Positions 9,690 to 17,593 of a DNA stretch of 51,755 nt are shown one piece after another. Both the position numbers and the translations under genes were made by a program. Within the stretch, counting starts at the first letter, position 1, and every line of letters starts with the position of its first letter. The notes beneath the pieces were generated by a model. It was not told the DNA's origin. It saw nothing but the letters and a program-made list of their open reading frames with translations, and did not search any database. The stretch is from contig NZ_QPJQ01000035.1 in assembly GCF_003337275.1 (NCBI RefSeq), positions 1 through 51,755 on the forward strand. The letters are read 5' to 3'. Origin of the DNA: Marinomonas foliarum. Its GTDB lineage: Bacteria; Pseudomonadota; Gammaproteobacteria; Pseudomonadales; Marinomonadaceae.

Positions 9690-10691
9690 CTAAGGATTGT
9701 AAACAGCGTTACGCGTGTGGTAACCGTCAGCAATAACGGTGGAATCTAGGTTGTCTTTAGTGACAGCGATTGGCGTTAACAATAAAGCATCTACATCTTT
9801 CTTACCGTTATTAACGTGCCCTGTAACCTGGATTTTTTCCCCACGAGCCAGTTTAACCGCCATTTCAGCACTGGCTGTTGCCAGTTTAGAAATCGGTTTG
9901 TACACCGTCATGGTTTGAGTACCAGCGACAATTCTGCGCATGGCAGCGAGATCCGCGTCTTGACCAGAGATAACCACTTTGCCACTCAAACCTTGAGCTG
10001 CTAATGCTTGAATCGCACCGCCCGCGGTGGAATCGTTGGACGCCACAACCGCATCGATTTTATTGGCGTTGGCGGTTAGACCATTTTCCATAATGTTCAA
10101 TGCCGCTTCAGCAGACCAACCCATTGCCCATTGATCGCCAACAATCTGAATTTGTTTCGCATCAATAGCTGGTTGAATCACGTTCATTTGCCCTTGACGG
10201 AACATTTTCGCGTTGTTGTCAGTTGGAGACCCACCCATTAAGAAGTAGTTTCCTCTTGGCTTACGCTTAAGCAAAGCTTCGGCTTGCATCTCACCCACTC
10301 GGATGTTGTCAAAAGACACATACAGGTCGATGTCAGCAAATTTGATCAATCGGTCATACGCCAAGACTTTGATACCTTCCGCTTTCGCTTCCGCCAACAC
10401 ATTACCTAGCACTTCGCCGTTTTCAGGCACGATAACCAACACATCTACGCCACGAGAAATCATGTTTTCAATTTGGGAGATTTGAGTAGTGACATCACCA
10501 TTTGCAGATTGAGTATAGACTTTTGCGCCCATGGCTTCTGCTGCGGAAGTGAATATATCTCGGTCTTTCTGCCAGCGTTCTAAACGCAAGTCAGACATTA
10601 ACAAACCGATCTTTTCACCAGCGGCCAAAACAGGTAGTGAGGTCGCTGCGCAAAGGGTGGCAAGTAAACTCATAGATACGATTTTTTTCAT
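9690..10691 (-). CDS. xylF: D-xylose-binding periplasmic protein
   Basis: This 333-residue solute-binding protein begins with a Sec signal peptide (MKKIVSMSLLATLCAATSLPVLAAG, cleavage near residue 24). The mature XylF sequence follows: IGLLMSDLRLERWQKDRDIF, VDVLVIVPENGEVL, VSFDNIRVGEMQAEALL, GGSPTDNNAKMFRQGQM, VASNDSTAGGAIQALAAQGL and VISGQDADLAAMRRIVAGTQTMTVYKPI. It delivers xylose to XylGH. It is the first gene of the xylFGH unit, so the promoter should lie in the AT-rich region 10692-10900. No exact XylR box could be assigned there by eye. Confidence 0.96.
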   Translation of the reverse strand: MKKIVSMSLLATLCAATSLPVLAAGEKIGLLMSDLRLERWQKDRDIFTSAAEAMGAKVYTQSANGDVTTQISQIENMISRGVDVLVIVPENGEVLGNVLAEAKAEGIKVLAYDRLIKFADIDLYVSFDNIRVGEMQAEALLKRKPRGNYFLMGGSPTDNNAKMFRQGQMNVIQPAIDAKQIQIVGDQWAMGWSAEAALNIMENGLTANANKIDAVVASNDSTAGGAIQALAAQGLSGKVVISGQDADLAAMRRIVAGTQTMTVYKPISKLATASAEMAVKLARGEKIQVTGHVNNGKKDVDALLLTPIAVTKDNLDSTVIADGYHTRNAVYNP

Positions 10692-11086
10692 CTTGTCATT
10701 CCTTGTTATTTTTATTAAGTGAACGAGCTCCTGTATGGAGTCAGTAGAATGTAAAATGATGACTCAAGAAGCGGTATTACCTTTTTTTGTTTGCGTGTAG
10801 CGTTTTTTATAAAAAAATACAGCATGGGATTGAAAAATATTTTGGGGATTTTTTTCATTATTAGGCATTCATTACTGCTTATCTCTTAACCTATTTCGTA
10901 ACGGCAACTCGCTGAAAAGCGTCGCGATTGCTAGCTGTCAGTTTCACATCAAAACAATCCATATTCGCTGAACTGCAAGCATTTCATTTTGTTACATTGT
11001 GCTTTCAAAAGCGAAAAAGTGCATTTTTATCGTAAAAACACACTTAATTTGATTAAAAAACACACTATACTCAAAAAAATCTTCTG

Positions 11087-11122
11087 AAAGACTTTACAAA
11101 ACTCATTGAAAAGTCTTTTTTT
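11087..11122 (+). terminator. Possible AT-rich terminator or attenuator
   Basis: AAAGACTTT (11087-11095) can pair with AAAGTCTTT (11110-11118), followed by T-residues to 11122. The stem is AT-rich and weak. It sits upstream of the operator and start of the isomerase/epimerase gene. The rest of the 10692-11192 gap holds no other clear signal beyond a long AT-rich tract on the xylF side. Confidence 0.3.
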
Positions 11123-11133
11123 ATGATCGAGAA

Positions 11134-11147
11134 TGTAATCGATTACA
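11134..11147. promoter_or_regulatory. LacI-type operator palindrome upstream of the native epimerase operon
   Basis: TGTAATCGATTACA is a perfect 14-bp palindrome of the GalR/LacI half-site type, with a central CG, 45 bases before the ATG at 11193. The same palindrome occurs at 27071-27084 before the lacI gene and, with one changed base, at 25909-25922 before the imported operon. This supports control by that regulator or a close relative. Confidence 0.75.
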
Positions 11148-11192
11148 AAACATAAAAACCACTCAAATAAAAATAACTATGGGGGTAATATT

Positions 11193-12248
11193 ATGAAGGC
11201 TTTACAAGGTCCCGCTCTGTTCCTTGCGCAGTTTGCTGGTGATGAAGCGCCATTCAATACGTTTGAAAACATTATCGAATGGGCTGCAAGCATTGGTTTT
11301 AAAGGCGTCCAGATACCCACTTGGGATCAGAGGTTGTTTGACCTAGATCGCGCTGCCAGTGATCTCCAATACTGTCAGTACATTCAAGATACGCTTGCTA
11401 AGCACGGCATGGTCGTAACTGAACTGTCGACGCACTTACAAGGACAATTGGTCGCTGTTCACCCAGCCTACGATGATATGTTTGACGGCTTCGCACCAGA
11501 TCATGTCAAAGGCAACCCAGACGCTAGACAAAAATGGGCTGTCGATCAGCTATTAAAATCCGCACACGCCTCCAAGAATCTAGGTCTAACCAATCACGCC
11601 ACTTTTTCTGGCGCCTTACTCTGGCCTTATCTTTATCCTTGGCCACAAAGACCAGCGGGGTTGGTTGAAGCTGGCTTTGAAGAACTCGCCAATCGCTGGA
11701 TTCCAATACTGAATGAATTCGACCGCTGCGGCGTCAATGTTTGTTATGAGATTCACCCAGGTGAAGACCTACATGACGGTGTCACTTTCGATATGTTTTT
11801 AGCGGCAACGAATAACCACCCTAGAGCAAATATCCTTTTTGACCCTTCTCACTTTGTATTGCAGCAACTCGACTATTTACAGTTTATCGATATTTACCAC
11901 GATCGTATCAAGATGTTCCATGTGAAAGACGCCGAATTTAATGCCACTGGCAGACAAGGCGTTTACGGTGGCTATCAAAGTTGGATAGATCGAGCTGGGC
12001 GCTTTCGTTCTTTAGGAGATGGCCAAGTCGATTTCAAAGGTATTTTTTCAAAACTCACTCAATATGATTTTGGCGGCTGGGCCGTTATCGAATGGGAATG
12101 TTGCATGAAACACCCTGAGGCTGGAGCCGAGGAAGGCGTCAAGTTTGTTAATGATCATTTAATTCGAGTCACAGAACGCGCGTTTGATGATTTCGCCAGT
12201 AGTGGTATAGATCACCAGACAAATCGTCGCATTCTTGGTTTAAAATAA
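11193..12248 (+). CDS. Sugar phosphate isomerase/epimerase-family protein (native copy)
   Basis: This 351-residue protein has a xylose-isomerase-like TIM barrel. Metal-ligand-type motifs are visible: CYEIHPGEDLHDG, NILFDPSHFVLQ, MFHVKDAEF and WAVIEWECC. A perfect SD-like GGGGGTAAT precedes the ATG. It is 11 bases before a Gfo/Idh/MocA dehydrogenase gene and is very similar along its full length to the protein at 18759-19817 in the GC-rich operon. In such pairs the dehydrogenase usually makes a 3-keto sugar and the barrel protein epimerises, eliminates or hydrates it. The exact substrate cannot be read from sequence. It is probably intact, but its partner enzyme is broken. Confidence 0.85.
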   Translation: MKALQGPALFLAQFAGDEAPFNTFENIIEWAASIGFKGVQIPTWDQRLFDLDRAASDLQYCQYIQDTLAKHGMVVTELSTHLQGQLVAVHPAYDDMFDGFAPDHVKGNPDARQKWAVDQLLKSAHASKNLGLTNHATFSGALLWPYLYPWPQRPAGLVEAGFEELANRWIPILNEFDRCGVNVCYEIHPGEDLHDGVTFDMFLAATNNHPRANILFDPSHFVLQQLDYLQFIDIYHDRIKMFHVKDAEFNATGRQGVYGGYQSWIDRAGRFRSLGDGQVDFKGIFSKLTQYDFGGWAVIEWECCMKHPEAGAEEGVKFVNDHLIRVTERAFDDFASSGIDHQTNRRILGLK

Positions 12249-12259
12249 AGGAGAACAAC

Positions 12260-13230
12260 ATGACGCATAAACGTATTCGTATCGGTATGGTCGGTGGTGG
12301 TGATGGTGCTTTTATCGGCGCGGTACATCGTATTGCCACTCGTATAGATGATGGCTTTGAGTTAGTAGCAGGCGCTTTGTCTTCTGACCCTGATAGAGCT
12401 TTAGCTTCAGCTCTCCGTCTTGGTATTGATCCAGAACGCGCCTATTCTTCATTCGCCACGATGGCTGAACAAGAAAAGCAGCGTAAAGACGGCATTCAGG
12501 CTGTGGTGATTGTTACTCCGAATCATATGCATTACCCGGTAGCTAAGGCATTTTTAGAGCAAGGCATCCACGTAATTTGTGATAAGCCCGTCACAAAAGA
12601 CCTAAATGAGGCGCTTTCGTTAAAGACACTGGTTGAAAAATCGGGGGCCTTTTTTGCCCTAACCCATAATTACACTGGTTACCCTCTGGTAAGACACGCC
12701 AAACATCTTGTTGAGACCGGTGTGCTTGGAGCACTTCGCGTCATCCAAGTGGAATACGCGCAAGATTGGTTAACCGATCCTGCTGAAAACACAGATAACA
12801 AACAAGCTAAATGGCGTACAGACCCAGAGAAATCAGGCATGGCTGGCTGCCTAGGAGACATAGGTACTCATGCGTTCAATTTAGCTTGTTTTATTTCTGG
12901 ACAAAAAGTCCAACAAGTTTCTGCTGACTTGACCGCTTTTGTTGACGGACGACGCTTAGACGACAATGTTCATACCATGCTGCGTTTTGATGGTGGAGCA
13001 AAGGGCATGTTGTGGTCTAGCCAAGTGGCGCCAGGTAATGAAAACGGTTTGAAAATTCGTCTTTATGGCGAAAAAGCGGGCATCGAGTGGTCGCAAGAAT
13101 CGCCTAACGAATTATGGCTGTCTGTGTTCGGCGAACCGACTCAAAAGATCACCCGAGCGGGTCACGGTGCAGGCGAAGAAGCCAATCGACTGTCTCGAAT
13201 TCCTGCTGGGCATCCCGAAGGCTATCTAGA
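12260..13230 (+). pseudogene. Gfo/Idh/MocA dehydrogenase gene truncated by a transposon end
   Basis: The N-terminal Rossmann region (IGMVGGGDGAFIGAVHRIATR, VIVTPNHMHYPVAKAFLEQGIHVICDKPVT) and the catalytic region (ALTHNYTGYPLVRHA, GDIGTHAFNLACFISG) match the 386-residue homologue at 17594-18754 nearly residue for residue. Correspondence runs through IPAGHPEGYL. There, where the homologue continues with EAFASLYSDIATAI and about 50 more residues, this frame switches to an unrelated tail and stops at 13264. The switch coincides with TGT at 13231, the first base of a Tn7-like terminus. The lost C-terminus normally completes the substrate pocket and oligomer interface, so the gene is probably inactive. 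AAGGAG precedes the start. Confidence 0.8.
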
Positions 13231-13353
13231 TGTACGGCGACATTATAGTTTGATACGAAAATGACGTTAAATAGGGCCTGAGAAAGGTAAAGTTTGATAT
13301 TTTTTAGCTCTATCTCTCTCTAACCACCAACATTAAAGTTTGATGTTTTTATC
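13231..13353 (+). mobile_element. Tn7-like transposon terminus with three TnsB-type sites
   Basis: The stretch begins TGTACGGCGACATTATAG, matching the Tn7 layout of TGT, six bases, then ACAATAAAG. Three direct repeats follow, aligned on AGTTTGAT at 13247-13254, 13291-13298 and 13337-13344 (periods 44 and 46): ACATTATAGTTTGATACGAA, GGTAAAGTTTGATATTTT and ACATTAAAGTTTGATGTTTT. The orientation puts the element interior to the right. The bases before it, CTAGA (13226-13230), would be the target duplication. No matching right end or tns gene was found before 17.6 kb, so this may be a one-ended remnant. Confidence 0.65.
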
Positions 13354-13733
13354 AATACTCAGCGAGAAGAGTATGCCTCCGCCAATACCCCTACAAGTAC
13401 AGGTTTACCTGAAACCTGATTAAAACGTATCATCAAGGAGTTGTTATCATATGTTGGTTAATCTTAAGAATGAACATTGATCATAAAACATAGATTGTTG
13501 CCAACGTATCTTCTCAAGCTCTAATTGCCAATTGACCAAGCCTTTCACATTGCTGATTCCACTATATGAATTGGAAGCCCCTGCATGTTAGCAATGTAAT
13601 GCCCCTAATGGATTTACCTACTTTTAAACAACGCGAGCATCCCATCATCGATGTTTCGCTTATGAGCCAAGCCACCTCGTCGGCTATTAGCTTCATAGCT
13701 TTAAAGAATTTTGACTGGCTTGATAGCACGCTC
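13354..13733. other. Intergenic stretch without a recognisable gene
   Basis: Between the transposon terminus and the Fic gene I see only short overlapping open frames. A 13566-13790 plus-strand frame and its antisense match nothing I recognise, and neither has a convincing ribosome binding site. Confidence 0.5.
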
Positions 13734-14729
13734 CTAAAAATGCGCAAGTTTATAACGCGTGCTCCGCCCACCGGCCTCACTTTTTACTAAGCAACCTAAC
13801 TCCACTAAGAAAGCCAAATGACGTGAAGCGGTTGGCTTACTCACTTTCGCCACCTTATGATATTGAGATGTGTTAATACCTTGGTCAAAATCACCATCAA
13901 GCATTCGATTGAGCACTTTTACTTGCTCTAAGGACATTTGAGTTTGATCCACATTCGCCCAGAAGTTTGTTTTAACAATCGTTTTGTCGATATCTTCAAG
14001 CACATTAGCAAACGCTTCATCTAAGGTTGTTAAAAACCACATAAGCCATGAGGTAATATCAAGATCACCTTTTTGGGATTTCTCTAATATCTCGTAGTAG
14101 CTTTTACGACTCGCTAAAATCGCCACTGACATCGCATAGAATCGTACTGATTGACGCTCAGCCTGCGCCAGTGCTAAATCGGTTAGTAATCGTGTGATCC
14201 TGCCGTTGCCATCATCTAAAGGATGAAGAGTCACAAACCAGAAGTGCGTTACTGCCGCTCTGAGTAAAGGATCTATAGCTGGGTTTGCTCTAGAATCATT
14301 AAACCAGTCGATAAAACCGTTCAGTTGAGACTCCAGCACATCTCTTCTTGGGGCTTCAAAGTGGACGGTAGGGTTGTCAATCCTGCCAGATACAACTTGC
14401 ATTGGTTCATCTCCACGCAATCGCCCTCCTATTACTGGATTGAATAAGGTGTAGCCTTCTGGAAACAGACGACTATGCCATTTCAATATCCTTTCAAGTG
14501 AGAGTGGTGAGTCTAGATTCACCACTGCGTCCAGCATAATTTCTGCTAAACCATCAGTGCGTTCGGTAGTAGGAAATGGCTTCTCACCGGAAAGGCCAAG
14601 CTTATTAGCCAACGATGAACGTACAGAAAACGCATTAAGCTTCTCTCCTTCAATTGCGCTCGAATGAACAATGTTCGCCAACATTGTGTCTAACATGCTT
14701 TGGTTTTGGTCCTTGGTTTGGCTTGACAT
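13734..14729 (-). CDS. Fic-domain AMP-transferase with C-terminal winged helix
   Basis: This 331-residue Fic protein has the active-site loop HPLDDGNGRITR (residues about 168-179), the canonical HxFx(D/E)GNGRxxR with Leu at the hydrophobic position. It also has the N-terminal inhibitory motif SSAIEGE near residue 23, which marks a self-inhibited class. The flap RLRGDEPMQVVSGR and a C-terminal winged-helix domain (SQYHKVAKVSKPTASRHLAFL.ELGCLV) are visible. Relatives often carry an extra N-terminal domain of about 85 residues; it is absent here, with an in-frame TGA six bases before the ATG. Such proteins transfer AMP to target proteins; the target is unknown. It lies inside the accessory patch behind the 13231 terminus. 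Confidence 0.88.
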   Translation of the reverse strand: MSSQTKDQNQSMLDTMLANIVHSSAIEGEKLNAFSVRSSLANKLGLSGEKPFPTTERTDGLAEIMLDAVVNLDSPLSLERILKWHSRLFPEGYTLFNPVIGGRLRGDEPMQVVSGRIDNPTVHFEAPRRDVLESQLNGFIDWFNDSRANPAIDPLLRAAVTHFWFVTLHPLDDGNGRITRLLTDLALAQAERQSVRFYAMSVAILASRKSYYEILEKSQKGDLDITSWLMWFLTTLDEAFANVLEDIDKTIVKTNFWANVDQTQMSLEQVKVLNRMLDGDFDQGINTSQYHKVAKVSKPTASRHLAFLVELGCLVKSEAGGRSTRYKLAHF

Positions 14730-14990
14730 CCATCAATGGTCTACTAATCATTTTGGCAAGCTACTTCGTTCTTCAGAATTCTCCGAAAGAATCAAAATAC
14801 GCATCTTAATAAACTCATTACATATGGCCGAACCACCCTACTCAGCCACTATCAGTCTTATATCAAACAATTTTCAACCAGGCATTTCTGCCTTTAACGA
14901 CTTGAACAATCCATTCTTAGGTGCATCGAGCGAGCGATTCAGAACCCCAGCTTTCGCACATAATTAACTTATCCATTTAAGTGAGGCACT

Positions 14991-15404
14991 ATGATGAAAC
15001 TTGAGTACATTAGAAATTTAAAAAATGATTCGCTTATTCTTAACTCCATCCATCCAGATTTCAAAGGATCGGATGGGAGTTTTCTTGAAGGTGGGCGGAT
15101 CACCTATCTCCATGAGCTTTCTGATGAGAGCTACTTCAGCAAACTTTCTTATGCATTTAGAATCTCATGCAAAGAGAATGTAGCAACAAATCTCGCATCT
15201 ATTTTTGAAAAACATGAAGGTCTTTCTTTAAAAGAAGCAAGGGAGACAATTCAAAGTCAAATGAACCAATGGCTTGATAGCAAGGGGGAATCAATTAAAA
15301 AATTCTTCGAGGCATTCAGTATTGAGGCCAGCAAAAGCACACTATTAGCAATTGACGAAATGAAATGCACATTTCCATCCCAGATTGACTACAAGGCAGT
15401 CTAA
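14991..15404 (+). CDS. Hypothetical protein
   Basis: I do not recognise this 137-residue protein. It is mostly helical by composition, without membrane segments, cysteine motifs or a signal peptide; the middle (EKHEGLSLKEARETIQSQMNQWLDSKGESIKKFF) looks like amphipathic helices. A GTGAGG-type site precedes tandem ATGs at 14991/14994. It ends two bases before the next gene, so the two form a bicistronic unit. This is the layout of small two-gene accessory modules such as toxin-antitoxin pairs, but no family match supports that. Confidence 0.55.
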   Translation: MMKLEYIRNLKNDSLILNSIHPDFKGSDGSFLEGGRITYLHELSDESYFSKLSYAFRISCKENVATNLASIFEKHEGLSLKEARETIQSQMNQWLDSKGESIKKFFEAFSIEASKSTLLAIDEMKCTFPSQIDYKAV

Positions 15405-15406
15405 CT

Positions 15407-15718
15407 ATGAATTATTCAAGCGCTGCCAAGAATGGCGTTAATGTTAGAGAGTGCACGTTATTAGCCTTGACCGAAGCTGGTGTGAGCAAGCGTCAGATTA
15501 CTGAAATTGCGCCATTAATAGGCCGACGGTTTTCGTCATTTAGTGCTATCGAGCTACTCAAGATCCTAACCATTGAGAGCAGTACTGGCGTAATCTTTTG
15601 CTTTGATCAAATGCGATTGGGCAGTAGTTACACCAGAACAAAGTTAGATCGATTTTCATACCAATTCGATTCAAATGACATCCCCAACCACACAAAAGCA
15701 CTTATGAAGGCATTTTGA
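15407..15718 (+). CDS. Hypothetical protein
   Basis: This 103-residue protein is not recognised. Its N-terminal half (VRECTLLALTEAGVSKRQITEIAPLIGRRFSSFSAIELLKIL) could form a short helix-turn-helix-like bundle. The C-terminal half is rich in aromatic and basic residues (MRLGSSYTRTKLDRFSYQF). It starts two bases after the previous gene and is presumably co-transcribed. The tandem repeat array begins 59 bases after its stop. Confidence 0.5.
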   Translation: MNYSSAAKNGVNVRECTLLALTEAGVSKRQITEIAPLIGRRFSSFSAIELLKILTIESSTGVIFCFDQMRLGSSYTRTKLDRFSYQFDSNDIPNHTKALMKAF

Positions 15719-15777
15719 TTTAAGCTTGTTCTCTATTGTTGTTGTGAATTGCCTCCTTACAGGAAGCAGGGGCAAAT

Positions 15778-15988
15778 CTAGCCGTGACATCTGTCACACC
15801 CCATAGGGGAGGGCATCAACCTAGCCGTGACACCTGTCACACCCCATAGGGGGGAGCATCAACCTAGCCGTGACACCTGTCACACCCCATAGAGGGGCAT
15901 CAACCTAGCCGTGACACCTGTCACACCCCATAGGGGAGGGCATCAACCTAGCCGTGACACCTGTCACACCCCATAGAGGGGCATCAAC
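15778..15988. repeat. Five tandem 41-43 bp repeats, each with a GTGACA/TGTCAC dyad
   Basis: Copies lie at 15778-15820 (43), 15821-15863 (43), 15864-15904 (41), 15905-15947 (43) and 15948-15988 (41), followed by a broken start CTAGCC. Each starts CTAGCCGTGACACCTGTCAC, in which GTGACA and TGTCAC are inverted around two bases, and continues with CACCCCATAG, a variable G-run and CATCAAC. Copy 1 has GTGACATCTGTCAC, which keeps the dyad. Length differences fall only in the G-run. There are no unique spacers, so it is not CRISPR. It fills most of the 15719-16111 gap; the rest shows only a ribosome binding site for the next gene. Confidence 0.9.
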
Positions 15989-16111
15989 CTAGCCAGCCAT
16001 TGGCTTTAACTTACCTACTTGATCTTTCTGGGGTTAGATTCGATGCAATAAATCATAAAGTAAGAATACGTAGAATCGGACTCAGATATTGAAGAATAAG
16101 GACTAAAAGAA

Positions 16112-16474
16112 ATGAACTCAGACACAGACAATGGATTATTTTTCAACATGCTTCTCTCAGGAGACTTTAATGAAGAGCAATATCAAATGTTGCTCTGCAG
16201 ATGGGATAAATCCAAGAAAGAGGCCATCTTCAAAATACTTGGTGCTAACTTAAAGCGATTAGATGAGTGTGGAATTGAGTGGGAATATTTTGAGTCCACC
16301 CATACTTTTGTTATCAAAGGCAAGCTTCGCACCCTAAAAATTCATCAAATACGAGATCATTACTCTTTAGTTAGCAAATCTAACAACTCACCATGGATCG
16401 GTCGCTATGGCATCCTCACATACAAACTAGGTGCTGTTAAAGCTAAAGAGTATCCAGAGATAAGCTATCGATAA
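16112..16474 (+). CDS. Hypothetical protein
   Basis: This 120-residue protein is not recognised. An AAGGACT-type ribosome binding site lies upstream of the ATG. The first part is acidic and helical (DFNEEQYQMLLCRWDKSKKEAIFKILGANLKRLDECG); the second is beta-rich and basic (HTFVIKGKLRTLKIHQIRDHYSLV). There is no signal peptide or transmembrane segment. It stands alone downstream of the tandem repeat array, which could act as its regulatory region. Confidence 0.5.
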   Translation: MNSDTDNGLFFNMLLSGDFNEEQYQMLLCRWDKSKKEAIFKILGANLKRLDECGIEWEYFESTHTFVIKGKLRTLKIHQIRDHYSLVSKSNNSPWIGRYGILTYKLGAVKAKEYPEISYR

Positions 16475-16572
16475 ATGTGTATCTGGCATAATGACGCTCC
16501 CAGTAGCGACAACACGGACGAGTGATCTATACACACCATTAGGATCGTTACACCAAGATAAGTAAACGCTGA

Positions 16573-16899
16573 TTACTTTACCGGTTGGATGCGGCAGTGA
16601 TCGGCCACCAGTTGATTTAAGCTACGGAGCTTACTGATAGATATTTGATACTAGCCGTTACTAGGCAGCGGCTTTCCTCGGAAGTGCCTCGAGATCAATG
16701 CCCCTGGTCCATTGTAAACGACGTCGAACGTGCCGTCTTTGTTGATTTTGATGACAATCACATGCTGCGACTCACTGTGGAAGGAGACCGTTTTCGCTTG
16801 AGTCGCCTTGACCTCCACCTCCACCCCATCACGGGTGAGCGCATCAAACCCCTTGTTAGACGCCGTGACAAGCTCTAGGTCATAAGCATCCGCAACCAA
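16573..16899 (-). pseudogene. DUF6998-like gene with an in-frame stop
   Basis: The minus-strand frame reads AYDLELVTASNKGFDALTRDGVEVEVKATQ, then a beta segment, then DVVYNGPGAL: the pattern of the DUF6998 family (restriction-endonuclease-like core with NKGxDA and VxVKATQ). It stops at TAG 16651-16653, exactly where relatives have SNGQ. Beyond it the same frame continues YQISISKLRSLNQLVADH to TAA at 16573-16575. A single CAG-to-TAG change explains this. The upstream part is also uncertain because only a TTG start is available. It is part of a decayed segment that includes the csrA remnant. Confidence 0.6.
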
Positions 16900-17133
16900 G
16901 CACTACCCCAAACTCCCGACCATATGCCAATTTTTTTGGGGGGGAAATGACGACCAGGAAACATCCTCCCTAACTCGGATACAGCGGAATACAGCTGCCC
17001 TACTAGCTTTTGTAACTTCTGGTGGTCAATCATGACGGTCCACTCCAAGTAACCTCAAATCCGAATACTAATAAGTCCAGCACGTCTGCTACCCTTAAAG
17101 ACGATAACCTATCCTGTATCGGAGCACTTAACC

Positions 17134-17309
17134 ATGAGGCATATAACGCTGTTCGATGGAGAGTCACTATACATCGGCGACAGTATCAAGATCATCATTG
17201 ACCGATGCGTCGATGACGGGAACAAACTAGACTGGGTATAGATGCCCCGAAGGACGTTACCGTGGTTCGAAAAGAGCTGATCTCGCGCGAGTCACGATCC
17301 AAGACGTGA
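17134..17309 (+). pseudogene. csrA: Frameshifted csrA-like RNA-binding regulator
   Basis: ATG 17134 opens MRHITLFDGESLYIGDSIKI, the CsrA/RsmA beginning (..GExLxIGDxIxI), and runs to LDWV then TAG. Read with one base restored in GACTGGGTATAG, the frame becomes LDLGIDAPKDVTVVRKELIS, the typical CsrA centre and helix (G-I-x-APKDVxVxRxEL), ending at TGA 17307-17309. A single-base deletion therefore inactivated the gene. Extra csrA copies are common on plasmids and mobile elements, which fits this patch. The rest of 16475-17593 shows no further gene. Confidence 0.7.
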
Positions 17310-17593
17310 TTGATGCTTAATCTCAGAAATATTGGCGGGTGGCTTTGAACTGATCTGAAACCGTCAACTTCCGCTCATGGCCCTAAGCGGACATTTAGTC
17401 CGCAGTGCCTCACCACACCTAACAGCACTTTGCAGCCCAAAGCCTTCAGATCGGAAATAGCTGCAAGGCGCACATTGCGCCTTAACAGGATCGTTCTGGA
17501 TTCTCTGAACCGGACGTTAGGTGATTGCCCAGAGCATCTACCGGAGTCGGTACAAAACGAACATTACCAAATCGATTTGTGGACGAATTGAAA

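Noticed and set aside
15778..15988. CRISPR array
   Set aside because: Copies are directly adjacent with no unique spacers, and no cas genes are near.
16651..16899. Complete small gene of 82 residues
   Set aside because: Family homology continues in frame past the TAG to 16573, which shows it is an interrupted longer gene.
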